This document shows positions 34,452 to 46,353 of a stretch of DNA of 64,000 bases, piece after piece. The DNA lies in contig NZ_CP088149.1 of the NCBI RefSeq assembly GCF_002845275.2, forward strand, positions 2,414,501 through 2,478,500, written 5' to 3'. Source of the stretch: Pseudomonas sp. S06B 330. Its GTDB lineage: Bacteria > Pseudomonadota > Gammaproteobacteria > Pseudomonadales > Pseudomonadaceae. Each line of letters opens with the position of its first letter. The stretch's first letter is position 1. The position numbers and the translations under genes were made by a program. The notes under the pieces are model-generated. The model saw nothing but the letters and a program-made list of their open reading frames with translations. It ran no database searches and had not been told where the DNA came from.

Positions 34452-35882
34452 GTGGCCGCTGATATCCAAGACAGCCGCTCCGCTCGCTTTGCCCTGCGTT
34501 GCTCAAACTGGGCCGAACGCTGGTTCCCTGACTCCTGGGTGTTTGCCGCCCTGGCCGTGATTCTGGTCTCGGTGGCCGCCATGGCCATGGGCGCCAAGCC
34601 CACCGACACCGCCAAGGCCTTTGGCGACGGCTTCTGGAGTCTGATTCCGTTCACCATGCAAATGGCTTTTGTGGTGATTGGCGGCTATGTGGTCGCCAGT
34701 TCGCCTCCGGCAGTGAAACTCATCGACCGCTTGGCGCGCCTCCCGAAAAATGGTCGCTCGGCGGTCTGCTGGGTGGCGTTGATCTCGATGCTGGCATCCT
34801 TGCTCAACTGGGGTCTGTCGCTGGTGTTCGGTGGCTTGCTGGTCCGCGCCCTGGCGCGTCGCGCCGACCTGCGCATGGATTACCGCGCTGCTGGCGCTGC
34901 GGTATACCTGGGCCTGGGCGCGGTTTGGGCGCTGGGTCTGTCGTCCTCGGCTGCTCAGTTGCAAGCCAACCCGGCCAGCTTGCCGCCGTCGATTCTGGCC
35001 ATTACCGGGGTGATTCCATTCACCGAGACCATTTTCCTCTGGCAGTCTGGGGTGTTGCTTCTGGCCCTGTTGGTGGTGTCGCTGGTGGTCGCCTATGCCA
35101 CCGCGCCGGGCCCTAACAGTGCTCGCACTGCCGAAGCGTGCGGTATCGACCCAAGCTTTTCGCTGCCGCCTCCGGCCAAGCGCAGCCGTCCCGGCGAATG
35201 GCTGGAATACAGCCCGATCCTGACCCTGCTGCTGGTGTTTCTGGCGGCGGGCTGGCTGTACCACGAGTTCTCGACCAAGCCTGCGATCACCGCGATTTCT
35301 GGGCTCAATACCTACAACTTCCTGTTCATCATGCTCGGCGCTTTGCTGCATTGGCGTCCACGCAGCTTCCTCGATGCCGTGGGCCGCGCGGTACCGACCA
35401 CCACCGGCGTGCTGATCCAGTTCCCGCTGTACGGTTCGATCGCCGCCATCCTCACGCAGGTCCAGGGCGTTGATGCGCAGACCTTGGCGCACCATATTTC
35501 CACTTTCTTCGTACAGATCGCGACCCACGACACCTATGCCGTGCTGATGGGCGTGTACTCGGCGGTGCTGGGCTTCTTCATTCCGTCCGGCGGTGGCAAG
35601 TGGATTATCGAAGCACCGTACGTAATGCTGGTGGCCAATGATTTGCAGTACCACCTGGGCTGGGCGGTGCAGATCTACAACGCCGCCGAAGCACTGCCGA
35701 ACCTGATCAACCCGTTCTACATGCTGCCGCTGCTCGGCGTGTTGGGCCTGAAGGCGCGTGATCTGATCGGTTTCTCCTTCGTTCAGCTGTTGGTGCATGC
35801 GCCCTTGGTGCTGTTCCTGCTGTGGCTGCTGGGGACAACCCTGGAGTACACACCGCCCGTGATGCCGACACCGGCGGGTTAA
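34452..35882 (+). CDS. atoE: Short-chain fatty acid transporter AtoE
   Basis: 476 aa, about 12 membrane helices. The AtoE family start FALRCSNWAERWFPDSWVFA and later blocks LSLVFGGLLVRALARRADLR and FFIPSGGGKWIIEAPYVMLV are evident. It should bring in acetoacetate, butyrate or similar acids for the CoA-transferase. A bidirectional terminator follows the stop. Confidence 0.9.
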   Translation: MAADIQDSRSARFALRCSNWAERWFPDSWVFAALAVILVSVAAMAMGAKPTDTAKAFGDGFWSLIPFTMQMAFVVIGGYVVASSPPAVKLIDRLARLPKNGRSAVCWVALISMLASLLNWGLSLVFGGLLVRALARRADLRMDYRAAGAAVYLGLGAVWALGLSSSAAQLQANPASLPPSILAITGVIPFTETIFLWQSGVLLLALLVVSLVVAYATAPGPNSARTAEACGIDPSFSLPPPAKRSRPGEWLEYSPILTLLLVFLAAGWLYHEFSTKPAITAISGLNTYNFLFIMLGALLHWRPRSFLDAVGRAVPTTTGVLIQFPLYGSIAAILTQVQGVDAQTLAHHISTFFVQIATHDTYAVLMGVYSAVLGFFIPSGGGKWIIEAPYVMLVANDLQYHLGWAVQIYNAAEALPNLINPFYMLPLLGVLGLKARDLIGFSFVQLLVHAPLVLFLLWLLGTTLEYTPPVMPTPAG

Positions 35883-35894
35883 GCGCTACAGACA

Positions 35895-35924
35895 AAAACG
35901 CCCTGCAGTGCAGGGCGTTTTTTA
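35895..35924. terminator. Bidirectional Rho-independent terminator
   Basis: ACGCCCTGC (35899-35907) pairs with GCAGGGCGT (35911-35919); A-run before and T-run after allow function on both strands. It ends the atoE operon and the opposing minus-strand gene at 35938. Confidence 0.85.
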
Positions 35925-35937
35925 TTGTGCGGGTAAC

Positions 35938-36375
35938 TCAGCTGGGGATCATCGCGAACCCAACACCAAAGCGGTTCCAGGCGTTGATGGTGGCAATCGT
36001 CAGCGTCAGATTGGCCACCTCGGCTTCGCTGAAATGTTCGAGCAGGGCACGGTATTGATGTTCCGGCGCACGCAGGTCGGGCAGGCGCGTCAGGCTCTCG
36101 GTCCAGGCCAGGGCGGCGCGTTCGCGCGAGGTGAAGTAGGCGGTTTCTTCCCAGACGCTGAGGGTTTGCAGACGCGCCTCGGTTTCCCCGGCCTTGCGCG
36201 CATCGTTGGCGTGCATGTTGACGCAGTACGCGCAGCCATTGATTTGCGAGGCCCGCAGGCGGATCAGCTCAAGCAGCGACGTTTCCAGCCCGGACTTACC
36301 CAGGGCCATCTCCAGACCAACCATGGCCTTGTAGGCTTCTGGTGCGTGTTTGGCCCATTCAATACGATTGCTCAT
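35938..36375 (-). CDS. Carboxymuconolactone decarboxylase / AhpD-like protein
   Basis: 145 aa. The thiol active site INGCAYCVNMHANDARKAGE has Cys48, Cys51 and His55, the CxxC-x3-H pattern of the AhpD-like clade with peroxidase or protein-disulfide activity. GGAG precedes the ATG at 36375 by 7 bases, supporting this start over the long open frame to 36552. The MocR regulator lies directly upstream on the same strand. Confidence 0.85.
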   Translation of the reverse strand: MSNRIEWAKHAPEAYKAMVGLEMALGKSGLETSLLELIRLRASQINGCAYCVNMHANDARKAGETEARLQTLSVWEETAYFTSRERAALAWTESLTRLPDLRAPEHQYRALLEHFSEAEVANLTLTIATINAWNRFGVGFAMIPS

Positions 36376-36478
36376 CCCTATTCTCCAGTCAGTTCCCGCA
36401 TCAGGCGGCGATGGCGCTACCTTAACGCTGCACGGCCGCTGCTCGAATAGCCAATTGCGTCGAATCTCAGGAGGCCAA

Positions 36479-37909
36479 TCAACCGAGGGTCTGCAGGGTA
36501 TCGCGCACCCGGTCCAGAGCCGGGTCGATGTCCAGCAGTTCGATTGCACCAAAGCCGAGGAGCAACCCGGAACGTAACGGTGCCTGGGCGTGGAAGGGCG
36601 CCAGTGAGTAGAGCCCGACCTCGACCTTGCGCGCCATGCTGATCAGAAACTCCACGTCCATATCGCCCTTGGCCAGGGCACTCAGGTGATAGCCGGCGGT
36701 GGCCGGTACCACCTCGAACCACGGCGCCAGGTCACCTTGCAAGCGCTGCAGGATCCGTTCACGACGGGCGGCATATACGTCATGCACGCGGCGAATGTGC
36801 TTGAGTAATGCGCCTTCGCTGATAAAACGCGCCAACGCCCATTGACTCAGGGTCGGTGTGTGCCAGTCGGTCAACTGCTTGGCGATACAAATGGCTTCGC
36901 GCAGAGCTTCAGGAACGACGGTATAGCCCAGACGCAGCTCCGGCAGCAGGGTTTTCGAGAAAGTGCCGACGTAGGCCACCAGGCCATGGCGATCCATGCT
37001 TTGCAGTGAGTCGGTGGGCCGTCCCTCGTAGCGAAACTCACTGTCGTAGTCGTCCTCGATGATGATTGCACCCAGCGCTGCGGCGCGCGCCAACAACGCC
37101 TGGCGCCGCGCCAGGCTCATCGGCATGCCCAGCGGGAACTGGTGGGACGGGGTGACGTAGATCAGCCGGGTACCCTCGGCAATCTGCTCCACGCACAGGC
37201 CCTGGGCATCCACCGGTACGTACTGCAACTGCGCACCCTGGGACAGAAACAACTGGCGTGCGGGGGTGTAGCCGGGGTCTTCCATGGCGACCTGGCAGCC
37301 CGGCTCGATCAGAATCCGCGCGATCAGGTCCAGCGCTTGCTGGGCACCGTTGCACACCAGCACATCGGTGCTGTCGCAACGCACCCCGCGGGCGAAGGCG
37401 ATATGCCGGGCGATGGCCTCGCGCAGTTCCGGCAAGCCCTGATGAGCGGCATAGCGGGTGCTGCCGCGACGGATCTGACGCAAGGCGTACTGGTTGCAGC
37501 GGCGCCAGTCATCAAAGGGAAACTGGGCTTTGCTCGACGCTCCGCCAATGAAGTCATAACGCAAGGTGTTGGGGGCAAGGTCCGCCAACAGGTTGGCCCG
37601 CGCGCGCCATTTGGCCAGGGTGGCGGCGCCGGCCAGGGGCAGGGTGGTGCTGGCTGCGGGCAAACGGGTCGGGGTCGGGGTGATGAATGTGCCTTTGCCC
37701 ACCTTGCCGCTGAGCAGGTTGTCGTAGGTCAGGCGCGAATAGGCTTCGGCCACGGTCTTGCGCGACACGCCCAGTTGCTCGGCCAGGAGTCGTGTCGGCG
37801 GCAGTTGCGTGCCCGCCGCCAGGCGCCCGCTATCGATCCCCTCGCGCAGTTGCTGGTAGAGCTGATCGGCCAAGCCTTTGCTGCCTTGCAGGCTGATATG
37901 AAGTTCCAT
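36479..37909 (-). CDS. MocR-type transcriptional regulator (GntR HTH plus aminotransferase fold)
   Basis: 476 aa from the ATG at 37909. The GntR winged helix is QLYQQLREGIDSGRLAAGTQ, LPPTRLLAEQLGVSRKTVAE. The rest is a type-I aminotransferase-like domain with the PLP Lys in GTFSKTLLPELRLGY and YDSEFRYEGRP. Such regulators sense vitamin B6 or amines (PdxR, GabR). The long upstream frame to 38014 has no start signal. Its target may be the thiol-peroxidase-like gene 104 bp downstream; this is inference. Confidence 0.9.
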   Translation of the reverse strand: MELHISLQGSKGLADQLYQQLREGIDSGRLAAGTQLPPTRLLAEQLGVSRKTVAEAYSRLTYDNLLSGKVGKGTFITPTPTRLPAASTTLPLAGAATLAKWRARANLLADLAPNTLRYDFIGGASSKAQFPFDDWRRCNQYALRQIRRGSTRYAAHQGLPELREAIARHIAFARGVRCDSTDVLVCNGAQQALDLIARILIEPGCQVAMEDPGYTPARQLFLSQGAQLQYVPVDAQGLCVEQIAEGTRLIYVTPSHQFPLGMPMSLARRQALLARAAALGAIIIEDDYDSEFRYEGRPTDSLQSMDRHGLVAYVGTFSKTLLPELRLGYTVVPEALREAICIAKQLTDWHTPTLSQWALARFISEGALLKHIRRVHDVYAARRERILQRLQGDLAPWFEVVPATAGYHLSALAKGDMDVEFLISMARKVEVGLYSLAPFHAQAPLRSGLLLGFGAIELLDIDPALDRVRDTLQTLG

Positions 37910-38074
37910 GCTGGGGCGGGTCCGCGGGCCAAAGACAGGCGTGCAGATTAACCGATCCGCCTGGCCATTGCCGTTGATCCCCTCAGCCGACGCTTGGCCA
38001 TCAACGCGCCACACTTTAAAGGTCGGGGTTCTCCGGCGGGTCGGCGAACCTCTTGCGCATACAGGAGCGTCGCC

Positions 38075-38317
38075 ATGTACCTGCGAACTCTGTTTTGTCT
38101 GGGCCTGCTGTTCAGCGTCAGCGCCCAGGCTAGCGAATCAATCGCTGTCTACCACTACGGCATGCCACTGGATATCGCCCGGGTGCTGAACATGAGCGAG
38201 CCTGCCACCGAGCTGTGCGACGTGGTCCAGGCCAGCATGGTCTATCTCGACTCAGCCGGTCAGCAACACACCTTGCACTACCTGAAGCTGGCGCAGGCCT
38301 GCAGCGATCAGGGTTAG
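38075..38317 (+). CDS. DUF2790-family secreted protein, 80 aa
   Basis: Signal peptide [20 protein letters not shown], then the family core [40 protein letters not shown] and [15 protein letters not shown] lies 8 bases before the ATG at 38075. DUF2790 proteins are small, Pseudomonas-typical and periplasmic, with two conserved Cys; function is unknown. The stop overlaps the dkgB tail on the other strand. Confidence 0.85.
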   Translation: MYLRTLFCLGLLFSVSAQASESIAVYHYGMPLDIARVLNMSEPATELCDVVQASMVYLDSAGQQHTLHYLKLAQACSDQG

Positions 38318-39117
38318 TCCCACGCGGGCGCCAGGCTGTCCGGGCTGATCAGGCGCAGGCCACTGTCGAGGGTGGCGATTTTCGCCATCTCATCGCTGCT
38401 GAGTTTGAGCTCGCTGGCCTTGAGGTTGCTGGCCAGGTTCTCGCGCCGGGTCGAGGACGGAATCACCGCATAGCCCAGCTGCATGGCCCACGCCAGGGTT
38501 ACCTGCGCCGGGGTGGCCTGGTGCAGGGCGGCGATCTGCTGGATGAGCGGGTCGTGCAGCACTTTGCCGTAGCCCAGGGTCATGTACGAGGTCACGGCAA
38601 TGCCCTGACTGTGCATGTACGCGGCCAACGTGCGGTTTTGCAGGTAGGGGTGCAGTTCAATCTGGTTGGTGGCGATGACACCTTTACCGACCACTTCGAT
38701 GGCCTGGCGCAGCAGGTCAATGGTGAAGTTGGACACACCGATCTGGCGGGTCAGGCCTTGAACCTTGGCTTCAGCCAGTGCGTCCATGAATTCACGGACC
38801 GGCACGGCGCCCTTGGGTGATGGCCAGTGGATCAGAGTCAAGTCCAGGTAGTCGGTGCGCAGTTTGCTCAGGCTCTCCTTCAGGCTTGGGATCAGCTTGT
38901 CAGCGGCCAGGTTCTCGGTCCAGATCTTGCTGGTCAGAAACAGCTCATCGCGGGCCACGCCACTGGCAGCGACCGCTTGGCCAACCTCGGCTTCGTTGCC
39001 GTAAATCTGCGCCGTGTCGATGGCCCGGTAACCAAGCGCCAGGGCTTGGCTGACCGAGTCGATCACGACCTGGTCTTTGAGGCGGAAAGTACCGAGGCCG
39101 AGCAGGGGAATGGACAT
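38314..39117 (-). CDS. dkgB: 2,5-didehydrogluconate reductase DkgB (aldo/keto reductase)
   Basis: 267 aa, exactly the usual DkgB length. [20 protein letters not shown] opens the barrel. Catalytic Asp/Tyr are in [15 protein letters not shown], Lys in LTSKIW and His in LIHWPSP. The NADPH site contains [14 protein letters not shown]. Reduces 2,5-diketo-gluconate, methylglyoxal and related carbonyls. GGAG lies 8 bases before the ATG. It is divergent from a TetR gene that may control it. Confidence 0.9.
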   Translation of the reverse strand: MSIPLLGLGTFRLKDQVVIDSVSQALALGYRAIDTAQIYGNEAEVGQAVAASGVARDELFLTSKIWTENLAADKLIPSLKESLSKLRTDYLDLTLIHWPSPKGAVPVREFMDALAEAKVQGLTRQIGVSNFTIDLLRQAIEVVGKGVIATNQIELHPYLQNRTLAAYMHSQGIAVTSYMTLGYGKVLHDPLIQQIAALHQATPAQVTLAWAMQLGYAVIPSSTRRENLASNLKASELKLSSDEMAKIATLDSGLRLISPDSLAPAWD

Positions 39118-39277
39118 GTAAAGGCTCCTGTGAAGGGCTGCTGAATGAATGACCTGCAGTATTGCGCCGCTGTGCCGCGAGAAAAATCCCTGTCCCGACA
39201 CAACTTTTTTGCCGCTGACGCACGAATCAGTAGAGCCAGATGGTAGCCTTGCAGTGTCAGTCGCAATGGATCTGGTC

Positions 39278-39898
39278 ATGACCCGGCACAAGCTCAGCAT
39301 TCGCCAACGCAATGTCGACAACATCCTTCTGGCCGCTGAGCAGGTCTTTGCCGAAAAAGGCTTCGCCGGTACCGCCATGGCCGATATTGCCGAAGCTGCA
39401 CAATTGCCGCGCAGCAATGTGCACTATTACTTCAGTACCAAGGCTGAGCTGTATCAGGCGGTGTTGTTCGGTCTGCTTGATGTGTGGAAGCAGGATGCCT
39501 TGTGCTTTGAGCTTTATGATGACCCGCGCATCGTCCTGAGCAGCTATATCCGCGCCAAGATGAACCATTCACGTAGCCGGCCGTTTGGCTCCAAAGTCTG
39601 GGCCAACGAGATCATTCATGGCGCGCCCAACCTCGGCGCGGCACTGGACGATCCGTTGTATGACTGGGCAAAGATGAAGGAAGCAAAAATTCGCCAGTGG
39701 ATCGACGATGGCCGCATCCTGGCGGTGGAGCCCTCGGGGTTGCTGTACATGATCTGGGCCTCGACCCAGCACTATGCCGATTTCAGCCACCAGGTCGGCG
39801 TGCTCAACGACCACCAGCCGCTCACTGACCTGCAGTTCGAGCGGGCGGTGCAGACGGTGACCAGTGTGATTCTGCGCGGGATCGGGCTGGAACCGTAG
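39278..39898 (+). CDS. TetR-family regulator, RutR-like
   Basis: About 206 aa. The HTH is [55 protein letters not shown]; the effector domain contains [20 protein letters not shown] and [18 protein letters not shown], as in the YcdC/RutR C-terminal family. The start is uncertain between ATG 39266 and 39278; neither has a good ribosome site. Divergent from dkgB. Confidence 0.8.
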   Translation: MTRHKLSIRQRNVDNILLAAEQVFAEKGFAGTAMADIAEAAQLPRSNVHYYFSTKAELYQAVLFGLLDVWKQDALCFELYDDPRIVLSSYIRAKMNHSRSRPFGSKVWANEIIHGAPNLGAALDDPLYDWAKMKEAKIRQWIDDGRILAVEPSGLLYMIWASTQHYADFSHQVGVLNDHQPLTDLQFERAVQTVTSVILRGIGLEP

Positions 39899-39933
39899 CC
39901 TGGCAGATCGCGTCTGCGCTTGCTGATCGACTA

Positions 39934-40017
39934 TGGGAGCCGGTCGTGCCGGCGATGGCATCAGCGCCGTAACAGTTGCTGCGCGGTGCCTGCATCGCTG
40001 GCAAGGCCAGCTCCCAC
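39934..40017. repeat. REP-type inverted pair
   Basis: TGGGAGCCGGTCGTGCCGGCG on the left and CATCGCTGGCAAGGCCAGCTCCCA on the right form an imperfect inverted pair about 60 bp apart, of the same GCCGGCTCCCA family as the copies near 49200 and 61460. It lies downstream of the TetR gene. Confidence 0.6.
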
Positions 40018-40024
40018 AAAATAC

Positions 40025-40507
40025 TTATTCAGCGCGGGCAAAGGCTTTGAGACCTTCGCCTTCCAGGCGATAGCGCACCCATTCATCCTGAGGCTGTGCA
40101 CCCAGCGAGCGGTAGAACTGAATCGCCGGCTCGTTCCAATCCAGCACGCTCCATTCCAGTCGGCCACAACCGTTGTCACAGGCCTCGACAGCGATATGCC
40201 GCAGCAACTGCTTGCCGGCACCGCCGCCACGTTGTTCGGGGGTGATGTACAGGTCTTCCAGGTAGATGCCATTACGCCCCAGCCAGGTCGAATAGCTATA
40301 GAAGTACACCGCATAACCAATGGCCTGGCCGTCACGCTCGCAGATCAGCCCCAGGGCCTTGGCGCCGTCATCGAACAGGGTACGTTCGATATCGGCAACC
40401 GTGGCAATCACTTCGTGGCGAGCACGCTCATACTCGGCAAGCTCGGTAATAAACGCGAGGATTCGGGCGGCGTCATCGCGGCGGGCAGGGCGGATGTGCA
40501 AGGTCAT
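40025..40507 (-). CDS. GNAT N-acetyltransferase
   Basis: 160 aa. MTLHIRPARRDDAARILAFI, DIERTLFDDGAKALGLICER, YLEDLYITPEQRGGGAGKQL (acetyl-CoA loop QRGGGAG) and NEPAIQFYRSLGAQ are the GNAT signature. GGAAGCC-type context precedes the ATG at 40507. Close to the Pseudomonas diamine/spermidine-type acetyltransferase group by its layout, but the substrate is not determined. Confidence 0.85.
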   Translation of the reverse strand: MTLHIRPARRDDAARILAFITELAEYERARHEVIATVADIERTLFDDGAKALGLICERDGQAIGYAVYFYSYSTWLGRNGIYLEDLYITPEQRGGGAGKQLLRHIAVEACDNGCGRLEWSVLDWNEPAIQFYRSLGAQPQDEWVRYRLEGEGLKAFARAE

Positions 40508-40625
40508 GACTGGCTTCCGTGGGTGCTGGTAATGGCGCATAGGGTAAACAACGGCGCAGGACAGCGAAACGCCGAATATTCTATGCTTGCCCTCGACGTT
40601 CTATCTGACGAACAAGGACCCAGCA

Positions 40626-41390
40626 ATGACCTGGTCAGCGGCGCAGTACAGCACCTTCGAACGCGAGCGTACCCGACCGGTGCGCGATCTACTGGCAGCC
40701 TTGCCACCGCAAAGCATCAGCACAGCCATCGACCTTGGTTGCGGCCCGGGTAATTCGACTCAAGTGCTGGCTGAGCGTTATCCGCACGCTGCGCTGAGGG
40801 GGCTGGATAGCTCCGAGGACATGCTCGCCGCCGCGCGCCAGCGCCTGGCTGGCCTCGACTTCGAGTTGGGCGACATCGCCACCTGGAGCGCGCCGCAAGG
40901 CGTGGACGTGATTCTCGCCAATGCCTCGCTGCAATGGTTGCCCGATCACGCGCAGTTGTATCCGCACCTGGTCAGGCAACTGACCGAGGGTGGCTGCCTG
41001 GCCATCCAGACCCCGGACAATCTTGACGAACCCGCCCATCGCCGGGCCCGCGAGATTGCCAGTCAGGGCCCCTGGGCCGACAAAATCGCTGCGATCAAGC
41101 ACCCACCACGGCACACGGCCACCTATTACTACGACGTGCTTAGCCCGCATTGCCAGCAGGTCGAGGTCTGGCGCACCACCTATTACCATCCGTTAATGGG
41201 CGGGGCGCAGGCGGTGGTGGAGTGGTTCAAGGGTTCGGCATTGCGTCCGTATCTGGCGGCACTGGACGCCGGTGAACAGGCGCAATTTCTGCAGCTTTAC
41301 GTGCAGGCCATGGAACAGGATTATCCACCGGCGGCTGATGGCAAGGTGTTGTTGCCGTTCCCACGGCTGTTTATCGTCGCCAGGCGCTGA
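40626..41390 (+). CDS. tam: Trans-aconitate 2-methyltransferase
   Basis: 254 aa. MTWSAAQYSTFERERTRPVR opens the family; SAM motif I is AIDLGCGPGNSTQVL; NASLQWLPDHAQLYPHLVRQ and the QTPDNLDEPAH block are typical of Tam. AAGGA lies 7 bases before the ATG. It esterifies trans-aconitate, which inhibits aconitase. Confidence 0.9.
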   Translation: MTWSAAQYSTFERERTRPVRDLLAALPPQSISTAIDLGCGPGNSTQVLAERYPHAALRGLDSSEDMLAAARQRLAGLDFELGDIATWSAPQGVDVILANASLQWLPDHAQLYPHLVRQLTEGGCLAIQTPDNLDEPAHRRAREIASQGPWADKIAAIKHPPRHTATYYYDVLSPHCQQVEVWRTTYYHPLMGGAQAVVEWFKGSALRPYLAALDAGEQAQFLQLYVQAMEQDYPPAADGKVLLPFPRLFIVARR

Positions 41391-41399
41391 CGCGCCGTT

Positions 41400-41777
41400 T
41401 CAGCGGCTGGGCTGGCTGCGCGGCCAGTGGCGGATCACCTGTACATAGACCACGGCGTTGATCACCACCACCACCGCGCCCAGCAGCAACTGGATACCTG
41501 GGGTCAATCCAGCCGGGTAGATGACGGGAAGAATGTAGTGCTCGATAAAGCCGCCTTCGTAACCCGACTGGCCGGCGGCCTGGCGCAGGTGGTTCTCCCA
41601 GTCAGTCAGCGGGCAGAACAGGTGCAAGAACTCCACCGCAATGCCCCAGCACATCGCCGGTAAATGCCACCACAGCACACCGCGCCATTTCAGCACCAAC
41701 AAGCCGCCAAACAGCACGAAGACAATGAACAACAGGTGAAACAGCACCAGACCGTCGGCGCCCAGGCGGTACAACAT
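41400..41777 (-). CDS. DUF2784-family membrane protein
   Basis: 125 aa with about four helices: LVLFHLLFIVFVLFGGLLVL, HLPAMCWGIAVEFLHLFCPL, then TDWENHLRQAAGQSGYEGGF, IEHYILPVIYPAGLTPGIQL. The conserved PLT.wE...R...G...Y.ggFi.hY pattern defines DUF2784. Function is unknown. It is convergent with tam. Confidence 0.85.
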   Translation of the reverse strand: MLYRLGADGLVLFHLLFIVFVLFGGLLVLKWRGVLWWHLPAMCWGIAVEFLHLFCPLTDWENHLRQAAGQSGYEGGFIEHYILPVIYPAGLTPGIQLLLGAVVVVINAVVYVQVIRHWPRSQPSR

Positions 41778-41878
41778 GGCAATGGTTTCCTCGGGCTCGG
41801 AATGTCCCTTCAGGCACCATGATAAAGCGTAAAGACAACGAGGGTGGATGATCCTTCCTCGTTGTTGTTACAGGCGTC

Positions 41879-43153
41879 TCAGGACGCTTCGCGGTAAGGG
41901 TTGCGCGGGTCATGCTGCCAGTCAAGGAACGGCTTGCCGGTGTCCTGGGGCACCATTTCGATGCAGTCCTGCACCGGGCAAGTGATCTGGCACAGGTTGC
42001 AGCCCACACAGTCGGCGTCGATCACTTCGTAGCGGTGGCTGCCATCGGCTTGCTTGAGGTTGGCGATGGCCTGGTGTGAGGTGTCTTCGCAGGCGATATG
42101 GCAGCGGCCGCAACCGATGCAGGCCTGCTGGTCGATTTTGGCGATGACCTGATAGTTGATGTCCAGGTACTTCCAGTCAGTGGTGTGACTGACGGCGCGG
42201 CCGCTGAAATCCTGCAGGCTGCGATAGCCCTGACTGTCCATCCAGCGCGAGAGGCCGTCCTTCATCTCGTCGACGATGCGAAAACCATGGAGCATGGCCG
42301 CGGTACACACTTGTACGGCACCGCAGCCCAGGGCGATGAACTCGGCGGCGTCGCGCCAGCTGCCGATGCCGCCGATGCCGCTGATCGGCAGGCCATGGGT
42401 GGCCGGGTCGCGGGCGATTTCAGCGACCATGTTCAGGGCAATCGGTTTAACCGCCGAGCCGCAGTAGCCGCCGTGGGTGCTCATGTCGCCGACAATCGGC
42501 AGGGCGACCATGCGCTCAAGGTCGACGCTGGTGATCGAGTTGATGGTGTTGATCAGCGAGACGGCGTCGGCACCGCCGCGGTGGGCGGCGCGGGCGGATT
42601 GGCGGATGTCGGTGATGTTGGGGGTGAGTTTGACAATCACCGGCAGTGAGCAATAGGTCTTGCACCAACGGGTGACCTGTTCAACATACTCCGGCACCTG
42701 GCCCACTGCCGCGCCCATACCCCGTTCGGGCATGCCATGGGGGCAGCCGAAGTTCAGCTCGATGCCATCGGCACCGGTGGCTTCCACCAACGGCAGGATG
42801 GCTTTCCACGATTCTTCAGTACACGGCACCATCAGCGACACAATCAGGGCGCGGTCGGGCCAGTCTTTTTTCACCTGGGTGATTTCCCGCAGGTTGATCT
42901 CCAGCGAACGGTCGGTGATCAGCTCGATGTTGTTGATGCCCATGACCTCACGGTTGACCCCGTAGTGGGCCGAATAACGTGATGACACGTTAACTGCGGC
43001 GGGGTCTTCACCGAGGGTTTTCCAGACCACGCCGCCCCAGCCGGCCTGGTAGGCGCGAACTACGTTGTAGGCTTTGTCGGTAGGCGGGGCGGAGGCCAGC
43101 CAGAAGGGGTTAGGCGCCTTGATGCCGGCAAATTCGATCGACAGGTCAGCCAT
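41879..43153 (-). CDS. preA: Dihydropyrimidine dehydrogenase catalytic subunit PreA
   Basis: 424 aa. FMN barrel: MADLSIEFAGIKAPNPFWLA, ELNFGCPHGMPERGMGAAVG with the catalytic Cys, and ISGIGGIGSWRDAAEFIALG. The C-terminus carries two [4Fe-4S] sets: ACIGCGRCHIACEDTS and CVGCNLCQITCPVQDC. NADH-dependent reduction of uracil and thymine to dihydropyrimidines with PreT. Its start shares one base with the preT stop. Confidence 0.95.
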   Translation of the reverse strand: MADLSIEFAGIKAPNPFWLASAPPTDKAYNVVRAYQAGWGGVVWKTLGEDPAAVNVSSRYSAHYGVNREVMGINNIELITDRSLEINLREITQVKKDWPDRALIVSLMVPCTEESWKAILPLVEATGADGIELNFGCPHGMPERGMGAAVGQVPEYVEQVTRWCKTYCSLPVIVKLTPNITDIRQSARAAHRGGADAVSLINTINSITSVDLERMVALPIVGDMSTHGGYCGSAVKPIALNMVAEIARDPATHGLPISGIGGIGSWRDAAEFIALGCGAVQVCTAAMLHGFRIVDEMKDGLSRWMDSQGYRSLQDFSGRAVSHTTDWKYLDINYQVIAKIDQQACIGCGRCHIACEDTSHQAIANLKQADGSHRYEVIDADCVGCNLCQITCPVQDCIEMVPQDTGKPFLDWQHDPRNPYREAS

Positions 43154-44520
43154 TATGCAGCCTCCACATTGAGCATCAGTTGGGCATGTATGGCCTCGGC
43201 GGCCAGCTTGCCGTGCTGCACGGCCTGGACCGTGAGGTCCTGGCCCAGGTGGGTACAGTCGCCACCGGCGTAGACGCCGGGCAGGCTGGTGCGCATCTGT
43301 TCATCGACGCGGATACGCTCGCCGTCGCGGGCCAGGGTCTGGGCACTGCTGTCACTCAGGGCGTGTTCGTCGAACGCCTGGCCGATGGCCTTGAAGATGG
43401 CGTCGGCGGCCAGCTCGAAGGTTTCGCCGGTGGTGTGCAGGCGGCCGTCGAGCATGCGTGTACGGGCAAAGCGCATGCCGCGCACCCGGCCCTGGTCGTC
43501 GAGCAGCACCTGCTCAGGCTGGGCCCAGGTCAGCAGGCGTACCTGGTTCTCCTTGGCGATGTGCTGCTCATGCTCGGTGGCGCCCATGTCTTCAACGCCG
43601 CGGCGGTACACCAGGTTGACGTCGCGGGCGCCGAGGCGGGCCATCTGCACCGCCATGTCGATCGCCGTGTTGCCGGCGCCGAGCACAATGCAGCGATCAG
43701 CTAGCGGCAGGCGGGTCAAATCCTCTGCTTGGCGCAGTTCGCGGATGTAGTCGGTGGCGGCGAGCATGCCGGGTGCGCTTTCATCCGTCAGGCCAAGCTG
43801 GCGCACAGCATTCAGGCCGAGGCCGAGGAACACCGCATCGAACTGGTGTTGCAGCTCGGCCAGACTCAGGTTTTCACCCAGCACCTGGCCATGGCGGATT
43901 TCGATGCCGCCGATCTGCAGAACGAAATCCACTTCACGCTGGGCGAAGTCATCGACCACTTTGTACTTGGCAATGCCGTATTCGTTCAGACCACCGGCCT
44001 TGGGCCGGGCCTCGAAGACCACCACGTCATGGCCGTGCCAGGCCAGGCGGTGGGCACAGGACAAGCCAGCAGGCCCGGCACCGACCACGGCGACGCGCTT
44101 GCCGCTGCTGGCCGCGCGCTGGAACGGGTGCGCGGTGAACTCGGCGTGGTCCAGGGCATAGCGTTGCAGCAGGCCGATCAGCACCGGTGCGCATTCCTGG
44201 TGATGATTGCGTACGCAGGCTTGCTGGCAGAGGATTTCGGTCGGGCAGACTCGCGCGCAACTGCCGCCGAGGATATTCGCCGAGAGGATTTTTTCCGCAG
44301 CACCCTGAACGTTCTCCTGGTGAATGTTGCGGATGAACGAGGGAATGTCGATGTCACTGGGACAGGCGTTGACGCACGGGGCGTCATAGCAGTACAGGCA
44401 ACGCGAGGCTTCGACAGCGGCCTGACGGGCATTGAGCGCTGGCGCCAGGTCGCTGAAGTGTTCGGCGAGGGTGGCGTTGTCGGCGTTGGGTCGGGGTAGG
44501 TGGTTGAGGGCATCGATCAC
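43153..44520 (-). CDS. preT: Dihydropyrimidine dehydrogenase electron-transfer subunit PreT
   Basis: 455 aa. N-terminal Fe-S region CLYCYDAPCVNACPSDIDIP and GGSCARVCPTEILCQQACVR; FAD site RVAVVGAGPAGLSCAHRLAW; NADPH site VLGAGNTAIDMAVQMARLGA; and the C-terminal LPGVYAGGDCTHLG. It passes electrons from NAD(P)H to PreA. The two genes are translationally coupled. Confidence 0.95.
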   Translation of the reverse strand: MIDALNHLPRPNADNATLAEHFSDLAPALNARQAAVEASRCLYCYDAPCVNACPSDIDIPSFIRNIHQENVQGAAEKILSANILGGSCARVCPTEILCQQACVRNHHQECAPVLIGLLQRYALDHAEFTAHPFQRAASSGKRVAVVGAGPAGLSCAHRLAWHGHDVVVFEARPKAGGLNEYGIAKYKVVDDFAQREVDFVLQIGGIEIRHGQVLGENLSLAELQHQFDAVFLGLGLNAVRQLGLTDESAPGMLAATDYIRELRQAEDLTRLPLADRCIVLGAGNTAIDMAVQMARLGARDVNLVYRRGVEDMGATEHEQHIAKENQVRLLTWAQPEQVLLDDQGRVRGMRFARTRMLDGRLHTTGETFELAADAIFKAIGQAFDEHALSDSSAQTLARDGERIRVDEQMRTSLPGVYAGGDCTHLGQDLTVQAVQHGKLAAEAIHAQLMLNVEAA

Positions 44521-44562
44521 GGTGGTTTCCTCATTTTTTATTTTTTGGCAAGGCGATGCACT

Positions 44563-46353
<1,791 letters not shown>
